Part shown: positions 47,426 to 59,114 of the stretch, one piece after another
How positions within the stretch are numbered: position 1 is the first letter of the stretch
How the letters are laid out: each line of letters begins with the position of its first letter
From: Ligustrum vulgare
Taxonomy: Eukaryota; Streptophyta; Magnoliopsida; Lamiales; Oleaceae
Direction: 5' to 3'
Length of the DNA: 64,000 nt
Assembly (NCBI GenBank): GCA_963555705.1
Contig: OY743169.1
Location: 9,982,014-10,046,013 of the forward strand
Notes under the pieces: model-generated
Told to the model about the DNA's origin: nothing
Seen by the model: the letters and a program-made list of their open reading frames with translations, nothing else
Databases searched by the model: none
Made by a program: the position numbers and the translations under genes

Positions 47426-47648
47426 TTCGCTTTAAACTGGAACCCCAAAAAATACGACGTTAAATATTTAAAGTAAACATTACCAGTCAACTTGTTTTCA
47501 TTTGTTTCAGAAGCTGACAACATATCACCAAAGGAAAAAAAAAAAATCATAAATATGGTATGGAAAGTTTCTATCTTCAACTTCCTTGACATATGTTTTC
47601 ATCGTGAAATTCAGCTTGTAATCTTAATCTTATCTTATCTTAATCTTA

Positions 47649-47968
47649 ATATATATACAAGTAGAATAGTCGTCACCAAAATACATACATAGTTTTCTAC
47701 CAAAAAAACTTTCTAAATTTAGAATTTTTTTGCTCAAAAATAAGTATGTTAAATATTTTAACAATTATTACTTTACATGTGTCATTAATTAATTGCATTG
47801 GCATTCGTGCTATATATATAAAAGTAGAATAACCGTCACCAAAATATACACATAGTTTCCCGTCAATTTTTTCCTAAATTTGAAAATTTTTTGCTCAAAA
47901 ATAGTATATTAAATATTTTAGCAATTATTATTTTACATGTGTCATTAATTGCATTGGCATCCGTATTA
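47649..47968 (+). repeat. Direct tandem duplication, about 160 bp x 2
   Basis: Units 47649-47810 and 47811-47968 share GTAGAATARYCGTCACC, TTTTTTGCTCAAAAATA, TTACATGTGTCATTAATT and GCATTGGCATYCGT. The start (TATATATAAAAGTAGAATA) resembles 5' ends of some plant Helitrons, but I cannot confirm that. Confidence 0.75.
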
Positions 47969-48616
47969 TGCTATTAATTAATAATATCAAAATGTTATTT
48001 TTCTATTTTATTATTATTCTTTTAATAATTATTATATCATTTTGAAATCGAAAAATATGTAATATGTGTGTCAAATTAAAGATCATAGAGAGAAGTTTAA
48101 TTCAAGCTAATAAGTGAGATCAAATTGTAAATATATTGTCCGTAAATCATATAAAAAATTAAACGTAAAGTTTTATTTTTTATTTTTCCTCAATATCTAA
48201 TTCATTTTAAATTATATCATTTAAGTCCTATAATATTATTTATAATTAGTTAATTAAATTCCTTTTAGTCATAAATGATTAATTTCTGTTCTATTTTTTC
48301 TCATTAAATTAAAATAAATAATAACTATATGAATTTTTAAGATAAATCCAATTAAGGTGGGTTAATTTTACAAACTTAAGATTTCTTCAATTCATTCATC
48401 ATTTTCACATCATTTTTATTTATTTAGTGATTCTGTTCATTTTTTCTATTTTTCATTATAAATTTAAATAACTAAAATATGCAAAAATATATTATAGATT
48501 TTAACAATTAGTTCATATAATTTCTATTAAATAATTGATCTATCAGTAATTTTTATTAAAATAATAATGTAACAATATGAATAACGAAATTGTCATTATG
48601 AAGAAAGAAGAATCAA
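47969..48616. other. AT-rich spacer, nothing recognised
   Basis: Low-complexity A/T-rich sequence with no open frame of note and no inverted ends. It is the target region of the LINE that follows. Confidence 0.5.
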
Positions 48617-48631
48617 TTAATCTAACAATAT

Positions 48632-50416
48632 ATTCAAGGATGGCGTATGAGGCTTTTTTCGTGTACTGGGAGAGAGGCCTTTATTAAAACAGTCCTGCAA
48701 TCTATCCCAAGCTACCTTATGAGTTTGTTCAAGCTTCCAATTGCAATCTGTAACGATTTGAGGAGAGCCACTAACAATTTTTGGTGCGGTACTACAGGTG
48801 CTAAAAAAAGAATATCACGGATTTGTTGGGAAAACTTATGTAAACCAAAGGTGAGCGGAGGCCTTGGCTACCGAGACATGCACATGTTCAATCAAGCTCT
48901 ATTAGCAAAGCAAGTGTGGCGTTTGATGATCACACCCAATTCACTTGCAGGCAAGGTGTTAAAATCAAAATACTACCCCAACTCAGACATCTTAGGTGCT
49001 TCGGTAATAAATGGATCATCCCATGTATGGCAAAGCTTGATGTGGGGAAGGGATGTCATCAAACAAGGAGTTCGTTGGCGAATTGGAGATGGTGAGTCAG
49101 TTCATATTTTTTCCAACCCTTGGTTACCACGGCCTTTCTCAAACCAGTAACAAGACCCATTCAATTTCCATTGAAAGTATGTGATCTAATTACACCAATT
49201 GGTGTGTGGAATGATGAATACTTGGGACATTATTTCTTGCCTGTGAACCGTGAAGTTATCAGTTCAATTCCTTTGGGCCGAACTACACTAGAGGACAAAC
49301 TCATATGGCATTTTGAGGCTGGAGGGGAGTATACGGTTCGCAGTGGCTATAAATTGTTGTTGACCTTTGAACAATCATATAAATGCAGTACAAGTTCTAG
49401 CAAAACTTGGTGGAAAAACATCTGGTCTCTCCACATACCCCCGAAGAACAGGAGCTTCATTTGGCGACTTATTCATAATGCTTTCCCATCGGGGGAAAAT
49501 CTGAGAAAGCTGATTGTTGAAGGGATAGGGAAATATCCAACATGTGGTTGCTGGGAATCTAATATCCACATGTTTAATGAATGTTTTGGGACGAAAAATT
49601 TCTAGAAGCAGACAGGATGGTGGCCGGTATTCATAAGTTTCCTGTCAGGTGACATTGTGGACTATCTATTACGGGTTCTTGCTCAATATCCAGTGGAAAA
49701 AGTCAAGGAATTCTGCTCCTTATTATGGGCTATTTGGCGGCATAGAAGTGATGTTCTTCATCACAATGTAACTACAACCACAAAGTATAGTGCTAAAGCG
49801 ACTTTGTCTTACCTGGAATGCTACAAGATCGCTGGTCGAATGGAACAACAAAAAGCAAACCATGATGGAAGCAAAAAGGGGCGAAAGGAGTGCTGGAAAT
49901 CTGGTATTATAGCCTAATATGGAATTAGTCTTTCTTGTGATGCTGCTATTCAAGAGGAAGCTGGGGGGTCGTGGGCTTGGGTGGAGTCTTTCGGAATGAC
50001 GAGGGGACTGTTATGGCTGCTTATTCAGTTAAGGTAAAAGGAACCTTCATGCCGGAGATTGTGGAGGCAATGGCTATCCCTCAAGGTCTTGAAATCACAG
50101 CTGATAGAGTCATGGAAGTGACACGAGTAGAGATGGACACTCTTCGGGTCATACAAACTTTTAATAGTGATTTTTCTGTATGTCCTTATGCTTGTTTTTT
50201 AAATGATATTATTGACTTATGTCGTATTGTGAGGTGTGGCTCTTGTAATTATATTCCAGGGTATAGGAATATCATGGCCCACAACCTCGTAGCTTATGTG
50301 TTTAACGTAGTAGATTTCAATTACTGGATTAATTGTATCCCACTTAATTTTCATCTCCTCTTTTATTTGGGAGGAGACTTCGATTTAATAAAATCGTTGA
50401 TTTGATAAATAAAAAA
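48632..50416 (+). mobile_element. 5'-truncated LINE (L1-type) with 15-bp target duplication
   Basis: Flanked by TTAATCTAACAATAT (48617-48631) and TTAATGTAACAATAT (50417-50431), one mismatch. It starts abruptly inside the C-terminal part of the RT ORF and ends in an A-rich tail (AAATAAAAAA), the signature of target-primed reverse transcription. Confidence 0.92.
48647..50405 (+). pseudogene. LINE RT C-terminal region, zf-RVT and RNase H, broken
   Basis: In order: post-RT segment AFIKTVLQSIPSYLMSLFKLP and GGLGYRDMHMFNQALLAKQ (48680-48910), then a frameshift near 49130. The zf-RVT domain has SGYKLLLTFE and WWKNIWSLHIPPKNRSFIWR (about 49340-49470), then a stop near 49603. The RNase H-like domain reads LGGVFRNDEGTVMAAYSVKV (about 49973) and ends with SCNYIPGYRNIMAHNLVAY (about 50240). 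The RT catalytic core and endonuclease are missing through 5' truncation. Confidence 0.88.
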
Positions 50417-50639
50417 TTAATGTAACAATATTTACTAAAGTAACGATTATTTTTTTCGCTAAAATACTTAATTCATGGCATGTTTTCTTATAAAGAGATA
50501 AAACAATTCAATGGTTTACAATTTTATTAAAATATTAAAAAAATAATTATATGTCGTAAAAAATAGTGAAACTTTATTTCTTAATTTTATTAACATATAT
50601 AGACAAAAAGACTCACTATCAAATACAATTTCGAGCATG

Positions 50640-51285
50640 CAGGGACGTATCCAAGATTCAAATCTTACGGGGGCGAAAATACGGGGGTGGAGGAGGGCGG
50701 ACCCCCCTCTCGGGGGTTCGGGAGCGTAGCCCCCGAATTTTTTTTAACTAAGAGTATTGAAAACGACGATTTTGAGTATCAAAATAGGCAAGTTAGGTTT
50801 ACTGACAAAAAAGATAATCAATTTGTCCATTTATGTATCTAACGCTATACAAATTGAAAACATGAAGGTTATATGAACATAAAAAGACAAAAAATAAACT
50901 GCCTATCTATATAATAGATGATAGAGATGACTTGGACATCTGAAATTGATCTCTCCTTATTCTCATCATTTCAAACTCATCAATAAGAGAATCTAATGAA
51001 AAATTATCAACAATCTCCTTCTTTATATACACAAGTATGGTACTGGACAAAAAATCATTTTTCATTCTATTAAGCAACCTTTTCTTAAGACTTTTGTATT
51101 GTTGAATTTTAAAGTTTAAGTTATTGGAACAATATTTATCAATTAAAAAAAAATTTGAAGGGCGAGTCAAAATTTTTGTGGGAGCAAAACTAAAAAATAC
51201 ATTACAAATTAACTAGAAATAGTAGACCGATGGACAATGTTGGAGAGGCCGTCGCCACCACAGCCCCCCTCTAACTTCGTCTCTG
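50640..51285 (-). mobile_element. hAT element, 646 bp, keeping a transposase C-terminus
   Basis: Perfect 8-bp duplication CGAGCATG at 50632-50639 and 51286-51293. Ends CAGGGACG and CGTCTCTG (one mismatch). A GC-rich subterminal hairpin region (GGGGGTTCGGGAGC) is near 50710. It contains one open frame on the minus strand. Confidence 0.88.
50907..51170 (-). pseudogene. hAT transposase C-terminal (dimerisation) fragment
   Basis: 87 codons open. SLKKRLLNRMKNDFLSSTIL and FSLDSLIDEFEMMRIRRDQF match the end of the TTF-type/zinc-finger MYM-like hAT transposases, where the last helix ends in an R-R-x-Q-F-type motif. The catalytic domain is deleted, so the element depends on a partner transposase. Confidence 0.7.
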
Positions 51286-51298
51286 CGAGCATGTTTAA

Positions 51299-52130
51299 AT
51301 GAATCCATCCTCGTATGGAAGATTAAAACTAAAAAATGCAACCCAAGGATTAGTTTATCACATATTTGGTAGGACTCGATCTTTGATCTAATGTTTGCCA
51401 ACTAGCAATCTGTTTTCACCTGAACTGTTGTGGAAAACATCCTCGGAGTTGCTTGGAGGTAAAAAACTGTTTGTCTGGTTAAAAAAGTTTTTAGATGAAG
51501 TTGTATTACTATCTCAAGAAGCTATTCTAAAAAAAAAAAAAGGGAAGAATAGCACCTTCACCGTATTCACATTAACGGCTAACCTGACAAAATGATAGAT
51601 AGGGGGGGGGGGGGGGGGTGGGGGACTTTGTCCTGATTTATAATCAGACACACAAAGTAATTCTAAATGTTTGTAAAACTCTTGTTGTGATACTAGGAAA
51701 AATTTATATATTAGTAGGATAGGATGTGACTGTGTGACGGAAAAAAACAACTTATATTAACTAAGAAACTCTTTGAGTAGCATCCAAAGGTTCTCACACC
51801 AAAATCACCAATCAAGAAACCTCTCAAAATAATGAGATGAAGAACCGAAAGTAAAGCTACGAGAAAACTAACAAGACAACATGGTGAACCTCAAGAATCA
51901 GAATAAATGGTGTAGGAACCCAAATAAGGAAAGTGCAAATTAAACTAATTCTTATTAGGCGCAAATGAACAATTACATTAAAAGTAGAAGGTTCTATAGC
52001 AAATGCTACTAGTCGTTTACACGTTACAAAACTATGGAATTCTCCATCATCTGCTAAATTTCTACAAACTTTACAGTAAAACTTAAGATAAGGGAAAGCC
52101 AACATCATTCAGATTCTTTGTATATATAGA
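51299..52130 (-). pseudogene. Decayed partial duplicate of SUVH4 (intron 4 to intron 6 region)
   Basis: 51299-51460 matches 20479-20700 in the same orientation (shared TCCTCGTATGGAAGATTAAA, TTTATCACATATTTGG, AACATCCTC), covering the intron after exon 6 and part of exon 6 itself. 51755-52110 matches 22000-22650 (AAGAAACTC, AGGTTCTCACA, GCAAATGCTACTAG, CATCATCTGCTAA). Exon 5 and most of exons 4 and 6 are lost. The copy cannot encode protein. Confidence 0.75.
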
Positions 52131-52376
52131 ATATAACTAACTAAATTAATCAATAAATTTCTTGCATATGAACAAACTCGCCGTCACCAGCAATACAAAA
52201 AAAGGCCCGTGTATTAGAGAGGGTTCTCTCAAAATACTGACGTGATATGTTACCCGTGACGGGCAATAGATCTGAACTGCATATGAACATGTATGCTTTG
52301 AAATAATATTTCTTATTAAGATAAAAAAAAAATTAAGAGTATCGATTACATGAGTTTTATCAAGATTATAATAGAA

Positions 52377-55300
52377 TTATAAGCATTGAGTACACTCCTG
52401 TGGCATGTCATGCATAATGTCTATCTCTTTAAATGAATTGCGATCAAAATACGAGTCGCCAATGGCCTGTGCCATGGTCTGCATATTATAGATTACATTA
52501 GAATTGAATTATATAACACTTTTGTCAAGAATGAACTATAAGTAATAATATTGAAATTAGCCCTTGTTAGCTTCCAATCATTTTTTTAACTTTTCCTTCA
52601 AATTCATTTTCAACCACACATTTCTATGGAACCCATCACTTTTCAACCAAAAATTCCCCAAAAACTACATTCACCAAACATGTACTTAATTGTTTAATAA
52701 GCTGGTTTATAATCGGATTTTTAGTATATTTTAATAAAAGTTGATGAAATATATGGTTGAAAAGTTGCGAATTCCCATAAAATGTATTGTTAAAACTAAT
52801 TATTGACTTTGAACTAGAATTAAAATTAGAATTAAAATCAGATTTTAATCAGAATTTTAAAGGAGTGCAGGGTGGTTTATAAAAAAATATTATTACCTTA
52901 TTTCCAAAGCTGGCAGTACAATCCCATCTTTCAGATGAGTAAGTGTAACAATGGAGGTAGCAAGAGTTGATAAACATTCCTATACACGAAGCATTGTCTA
53001 TTTCTTGCAATGATTTTAAGAAGTGCATTCGAAAATCTGAAAGAAGTTGTAAACAAATATTATGCCCTTGTTTGAGCCCCATTATTTCAAGTTATAATTT
53101 GGGTTTTGAAAATCTAATGGTTAAAAAATGGTTTGAAAAGTAAAAAATTGTGGGCTTGACTTTTTTGGATGGTTGAGATTGATTACTGTAGAAAAAATTT
53201 GTAAAAATAATGAGAAATAATGGGGCTCAAACAAGGGCTATATATATGCTGGTTTTCTTACTACAATAGAAAAGAAGGGTGATATTCTATTTTTGTACAT
53301 TAGCTTATGACACCACCTCTTATGGTTTGTCGTTGACCAGGGCTGCAAAGTTTTGTATCTTTAGTGCAATTTTTCCAGCCAAACTCATCTCCATGATGTG
53401 GTTTCAAATTATACGTTATCTAATCATAAATTTATCCAAGAACAAATTAGAAAAAAAAATTAGAGGAAGAATCATTACAAGATCATTAATTTGTTGGAAG
53501 TTGGATATTTTGCAGATATACATGATTGAAGGAAATAAAAATGAATTTGTATTAAATGTAAAAATCTAACCTAAACATTTTTGCGATCTACGGTGGGCTA
53601 ATTAATTAGCTTTTATCTCCTTGAGCCCCACTATTAAAACTCATTTTTTCCGGAACTCATTTTCAAGGCAAATTTTCCTACTATTTTTTAACCCCACAAT
53701 ATCCAAAGATCTACGATTATAAAATGTATTTCTTATGAAAATGGGGTCAAACAAGTGCTTATTCCTATATGCAAGAAATATTTAAGTGCTGGTAATTCCC
53801 TCACATCGATATGATTAAAGGTTAAGGACGTGTTGGCTCAATGTACTCGACCGTATATGTAAACTAATGTAAAATTAGATAAGGTATATAGAGTGCAAGT
53901 GCCATTTTTTTTCTCAATCATTATACCATAGAACTGTCCATAATAATAATTTATTATTATCATGTGTTAAGCTTTTCTTATAACGTAGTGATTACAATTA
54001 TAAATCAGTTTATAAATAATATAATTTTTCAAACAATATTTTATCCACACATTTTACCCAAAAAATACCAAAAAATCAAAATAAATTCTGATAGAGAGTT
54101 GATGAACAGAGCATAAATTCTTTATACGGTGTGTAGTAAGGTTCAACGAATGTAACCTATGCAATAGAGTTATAAGCAGCAATGAAATAACTAAAAAATA
54201 TCTTTGTAATTATATATACGTGTAAAAAAATCTGACCTGCCATGAATCATAAAGCGAATTGAGTAGAAAAAGTGGTGTCTCGATATCTCTTACTAAATAT
54301 TCTGGAAATAAACACTGAATTTGTAGACACTTTTTGTTAGGGTTCTAAGATATTATCAAAATGATATTTGATATACTGCAGATATAGCTCCTCTTACCAA
54401 ACTCGGATTCCTTTTTGATGTACAAGATGAAGGCAAAAAATTGGATAATTCCTGCACAACCTCACATTTATTAAGACTGAGAGATTTTATTTATATATTA
54501 CAGAGAAAAATACACAAAAACAACACAGGAGAAAAGAGAAAAAAAATAAATATATACATGTAGTCCAACAACTCCAGCAAAGCGTTTTACTTTTCTCTTC
54601 ACTCCAGGAACATCTTTTCTATAGTTAAAAAAAAAAAAAAAAAAGAAAACGTGAGCGCTGAACACTTGGACGAATTTAGGATAAACGAATCGTGTCAAAA
54701 TTTAGTTTACGAGTTTTTACGCATGGATAAAGTAACCAGAATCAGAAATGCACTTCACTCTACTAGCACTAGGCACTAGAGCTCGGAAGCGATCACAATG
54801 CAGAATTGTAGCCAATCCACCGGCTGAACAACCAGTGAGTATAGCCTGATATAATGTGAGCTGTTAGCGCCATGGACATATATAATTCGCTTACTATTTT
54901 TGGAGATGGGGAATATTTAGTTGGCCATACATTCGAAGAATGCTTTCATTCCTTTTTCCAACAAATCCTCCATCGCTACCTTAAAAATCCTTGCACCCCT
55001 ATAATAAAGTTTGGTAGCCTGTCACAGATCAAATTAAAACGAGGAGCTTAAAGAATAATTAAGAACCTGTTTGGTAATGTGAATTTTTTTATTTTTGTAG
55101 TTTTTTTTGGTTTTTTGATGGATGTATGGTTTAAAATTGTTTGAAAAGTCAAAAATGGTGGACTTGACTAAAAATGAATGGTTGAAATTGAATTTGAAAA
55201 GTTGTGATAAAAATTTAACCATTACCAAACAAGCTCTAAGAATCCAAGATGACATAAATTGTTGAAGTAAATTGGAGATCAACCAAAATTTAATTACCCC

Positions 55301-57260
55301 AAGTGATCGCCTAGGAAAAAGTCCAGGCCTTCGCCTCGGGATGTTCTTTATTTGCAGTTTAAATTCTCATATAACCAAGCGATCGCTTGGAGTTTGGAGA
55401 ATTCCGAGATTTTATCTATTTTTTCCTTTTTGATTATTTTCTTGTGTTGTAATTTTTTTCTTATGCTGGGTAGGCGAGATTCGGGATTATGTAAACACTT
55501 CCCTACTTGTATATATGTATTGTTACTCATAGTGAATCAATATTACTAGAAAATTATTTCTCGGATTGTGCTCTTTGGCATAAATTACGCTGTCAAATAT
55601 AATTTTCGTATGGATAAGCATTGTTTTTACTTTTTTATGAGAAAATGGATACCGGATTTACTGCTTCGACATTTCCTGCAAATGATGAACCATCGCAGTA
55701 TCTAACAAATACTCTATTCCAATTGTAGAAATCTGGAATCAGATAAAACGAAAATTAGTGGTAGAAAATTATTATAGAAAAATTGTAGTTGAACAATAAT
55801 GATCGATGAATACCAGGATTGATCTTCTGGGTTTTGCTTAGTATCCCTTCGAAATATAAAATTTTTGGCTTTCTAAACGAACTTCCATAGATAGAATGTG
55901 ACCTAGTTTTGCACTTACTTTCTGTTTCACACCATCCACCACCCTAAATACATAATGAAATATTAATGATATTATGCGCTTTTTATTTAAAGGGGATCAA
56001 AGGATTTCACCCAGAAACAAGAGACAAGCATTTAGGAATTGTTATGATATAAACTCAAGAATATCAACAAAAAATAAAGAACATACACATATTTTATAAG
56101 GAAACCTTAGAACATGGAAAAAAAATCCACAAGCACGGGATGAATAATTCACTACAAAAATATTGTAGCGACCGAGAAAATTTTATAACAATAAAAGTTA
56201 AATTTATTTAAATTGTCGCTACGACTTCACCCGAAAAAAAAAAAAAAAACGTGTTCGTCTAGCCGATTAAATTTTTTAAAAAAAAATTTCAAGAAAGAAA
56301 TTTAATCCATACAATTTATGTTACAACCAGCCAAAATACATCCCTTCAAATTCCAAACTGATCAATTCTTGTCATTCAATAGCAGATTTATTCATCATCA
56401 TTACACATAAGAGTTACAATCTTTTCAACTTTCCAGAACAGTCTATAATTCAATTCCAATACCTCCATTCTTCCCTCACGAGCACCAGCAAAAAAATTTA
56501 GGTAAGAATTTCTTGACTCAAATCGGTCTCCTGCAATTCTTCTGTGATACACAACCACAAACATTCACCATTTGACAACAATCTCAATTTACAATCCACC
56601 GGTGATACTCCACAGCAAACCGGGCGTCAACACCACTGCCTAAATCTCTACCTCAACCCAACAATTCGCTGCCTTCAATCTACTAACACCAGGAATCCAT
56701 CACCAACTAGAGGCTCGAATCCTTCAGCATCGAATTCATATTTCCCACATGCCACCAACATCATCAACCAAAAAAAAAAATCATCCTCAATCTACCATAC
56801 TGATTCAAAATGGAAGAAACTCAGAATCAACTTTCACACCCCAAAATGGAAGCCAAACTCGACAGCTGAAACACCTGGCCCCCTGACCACTGCCATGGCC
56901 GAACCACCACACGCGGTGTACCACAACCGCCACACCACTGCCCATCTCCATTACCGCCTCCCAAACCTCCAAACCCAGACAAATCCATACCCAAATCACC
57001 ACAAGAACCAAGAAAATAAGTCAAGGAAGACAACACTCACCTTCGTCGCCGAAAATCGTGATCCCCAAACTCGGTCTTCACCTCGATTTTTATGCCACAA
57101 TCATCCAAATCATGCGATTTTCCCACACCCACACCCCAAACCGCACTTCTTCCCCCGTGTCCGCCTGTGGCACCGCCACCGACTGCAAGCCCCGTCGCCG
57201 GATCGGAGATGGGCGATTGTCGTCCATCCCCACCTTCTCTCTCTCTCTCGGTATAACGCG

Positions 57261-57297
<37 letters not shown>

Positions 57298-59114
57298 TGA
57301 AATTTTATTTTTAAAACTTTATTTTGTGTAAATTGCCCTTTAGTCCCCAAGTTCTCAACGTTAATTATTTCAGGTCCTGTTGACTTTTAAATGTTTATTT
57401 CAGTCCCAGATTTCGAAAGTTATTATTTAAGTCCTTCAGTTTCAAAAAAATAAATACTTAAGTCAGCCCCTTGTTTTCTGGAAATTTTAATTTAGTCCCC
57501 ATACCTTTATTTTTATTTTTAAACACTCGATTTCCAAAAATTACTAATTCAAAATTATTTTCTTTGGCTAGACGACGCGAACGCAAAGTTAGAGATTTGA
57601 AGTTTCCCTGCTCGACTCAAACTTATAAGCATTTGAGGTAGATTCATACTCAATAATTTATTTAGCTATGATTTGCATGTGAATCTGAAATTATGTAAAT
57701 CATATATGATGTTATGTTCATGTGATTAACCATGAGGGGTAAGACGGGCAAATGCTCTCCCGAAAATGGTGTATAAAGAAGAAATGTTATATGCGCTATA
57801 ACTTCCATGCATAATTGCATGTTGAATTAAGACAAAACAAGGCTACTTTCCGCACTTATGTGAATATGCGATATGTTATGATGTTATGAGAAAAATATGT
57901 TAGCATGATTACATGTTTATGTGCAATTTATGGATTATGTGAATTATTCGGTTATGAGTTTACTGAGTATTTCTTAGAAATACTCACCCCGTTATTAACA
58001 ATTTTTGCAGGCTTCGGAAGCGGTGGCGAGTGATGGACACAAGTGGCAAAGAAATAATTAAATGATATTTTAAATATTAAAATTTCCGTTTATTTTAAGT
58101 TGAACTTTATTTTGGTACCAACTATGGAGGATTTAAATTTTAATTTTATGAATGATTGGAATAATATTTAAAATTTCAGTTTATTCCGCTAAATGAATAT
58201 TTTTGTGAAATTGAGTTTGACGACGATGATGTGGCGTTTCGAGTATTTAGAACTCGGGGCGTTACAGAATGGTATCAGAGCAAGGTCTACGTTTCTGTAG
58301 ACTTGCAAAAAAAAAAAAAAAAAAAAAGTTTTCAAATGAGGTTTTCAAAAATTTCCCACTGTCATCATTCTCTCCGCCGATTCCGAAGGTAAAGAATTTT
58401 ATTATGAAGTTTGTACTTAACCCCTAGGTACAAGGTTCGAATCCCTGGGGAGGCAAAAATCCACTTCAGGGTAAGATTGGGAGAAGGCCCCTTGAGGGAG
58501 CCCAATCCTGAGGGGAGTGGAAAGATCATACGACTCGGAGAAGGCACCAGCGAGGGAGCCGGATCGTTAAAAATATAATAGTACAAGAGAGTATTATGAT
58601 AACTCGTACTTATAACAATTTTGAAACCTTAAACTATATGAAGGCCGAAAATAAATCAAACATATTCATAATTTATAGTTTTCCCGAATTTTTCGGGCGG
58701 GCTAACGGAATTTGGGTCGCCTTCGCTAAAATGAATATTATAGAGCTTGTGGTGTGTGGACTAACCTCAAGATAAACCACCAGGTTATCAATTCCATCTC
58801 CAAATCCCCTATCAAAATGGTAAGCTGGAGGGCTTCCATCCAAGCAAACTGTAGCCCAAGATCATCGTATACATTTAGCAAATATTAAGGAAGAAAGTTG
58901 CTAATTAATTATTTTTCCAAGTAGTCGCACTAATTAATTTAATTTGTATAGTCACACCTGCTCCTTTCGATACGGCACTCTCAATAAATGTTATGTTAAT
59001 AGGGTTGGGCACTTCAGTAATAGAGTGAAAACCTTGTGTTTTGATGACAACTAATAGAAAGATAAGTAGAGACATGTTTATCCAGTAACCTGATCTTGAG
59101 ATTCCATTCTGCAT
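52377..59114 (-). CDS. PAE: Pectin acetylesterase (carbohydrate esterase family 13)
   Basis: Secreted enzyme that removes acetyl groups from wall pectin. Exons: 58958-59114, 58766-58848, 55814-55943, 55653-55732, about 54931-55018, 54721-54845, 54558-54618, 54398-54451, 54237-54314, 53317-53419, 52897-53036, 52377-52478. Apart from the exon 5/6 junction, phases agree throughout. Seen: hydrophobic signal segment [16 protein letters not shown] (residues 14-29), [22 protein letters not shown], nucleophile GCSAGG, YDSWQ (Asp), INSCYLHCY (His) and a C-terminal AIGDSYFDR. About 395 residues, as usual for the family. Oddity: exon 5 ends TTCGAAT|GTATGG, one base too long for the phase of exon 6, so the gene may be frameshifted there or the base may be a sequencing error. 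Start 59114 is the first ATG; the ATG at 59075 is an alternative. Confidence 0.88.
52700..52858. mobile_element. MITE family C copy, PAE intron 11 boundary
   Basis: ATCGGATTTTTAGTATATTTT, ATGAAATATATGGTTGAAAAG and AAATCAGATTTTAATCAG as in the other family C copies. It ends about 40 bp from exon 11. Confidence 0.6.
53064..53238. mobile_element. MITE family A, copy 2, PAE intron 10
   Basis: 175 bp with TIRs GCCCTTGTTTGAGCCCC / GGGGCTCAAACAAGGGC, flanked by TAT on both sides, like the copy at 13281. Confidence 0.85.
53605..53757. mobile_element. Degenerate MITE related to family A, PAE intron 9
   Basis: CTTGAGCCCCACTATTAAAA at the left and AATGGGGTCAAACAAGTGC at the right form imperfect inverted ends. 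Confidence 0.5.
55065..55240. mobile_element. MITE in PAE intron 4
   Basis: Ends AACCTGTTTGGTAATG and CATTACCAAACAAGCT are complementary over about 15 bp. The interior has TGGTTTAAAATTGTTTG and TGGTGGACTTGAC. Confidence 0.65.
56164..58266 (+). repeat. Orphan gypsy-type LTR, 2,103 bp, in PAE intron 2
   Basis: Starts TGTAGCGACCG and ends GGGGCGTTACA, then the primer site TGGTATCAGAGC at 58270-58281. No gag-pol follows. The long open frame 56544-57314 is low-complexity (Pro/His/Asn-rich) with no domain. A GA microsatellite lies at 57264-57294. It stands on the strand opposite to PAE. Confidence 0.75.
58270..58281 (+). other. Primer binding site of the orphan LTR in PAE
   Basis: TGGTATCAGAGC four nt after the LTR end; it marks a retrotransposon leader that is cut off at about 58330 after a poly(A) run. 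Confidence 0.8.
58395..58570 (+). repeat. SINE-like tRNA-derived repeat in PAE intron 2
   Basis: GGTACAAGGTTCGAATCCCTG (in part) resembles a tRNA B box. Two related blocks follow: GGGAGAAGGCCCCTTGAGGG and CGGAGAAGGCACCAGCGAGG. Confidence 0.4.

Noticed and set aside
56544..57314. 256-codon open frame rich in Pro, His and Asn
   Set aside because: It lies inside an LTR, is low in complexity with a GA-microsatellite tail, and shows no domain or splice context; it is best read as chance.
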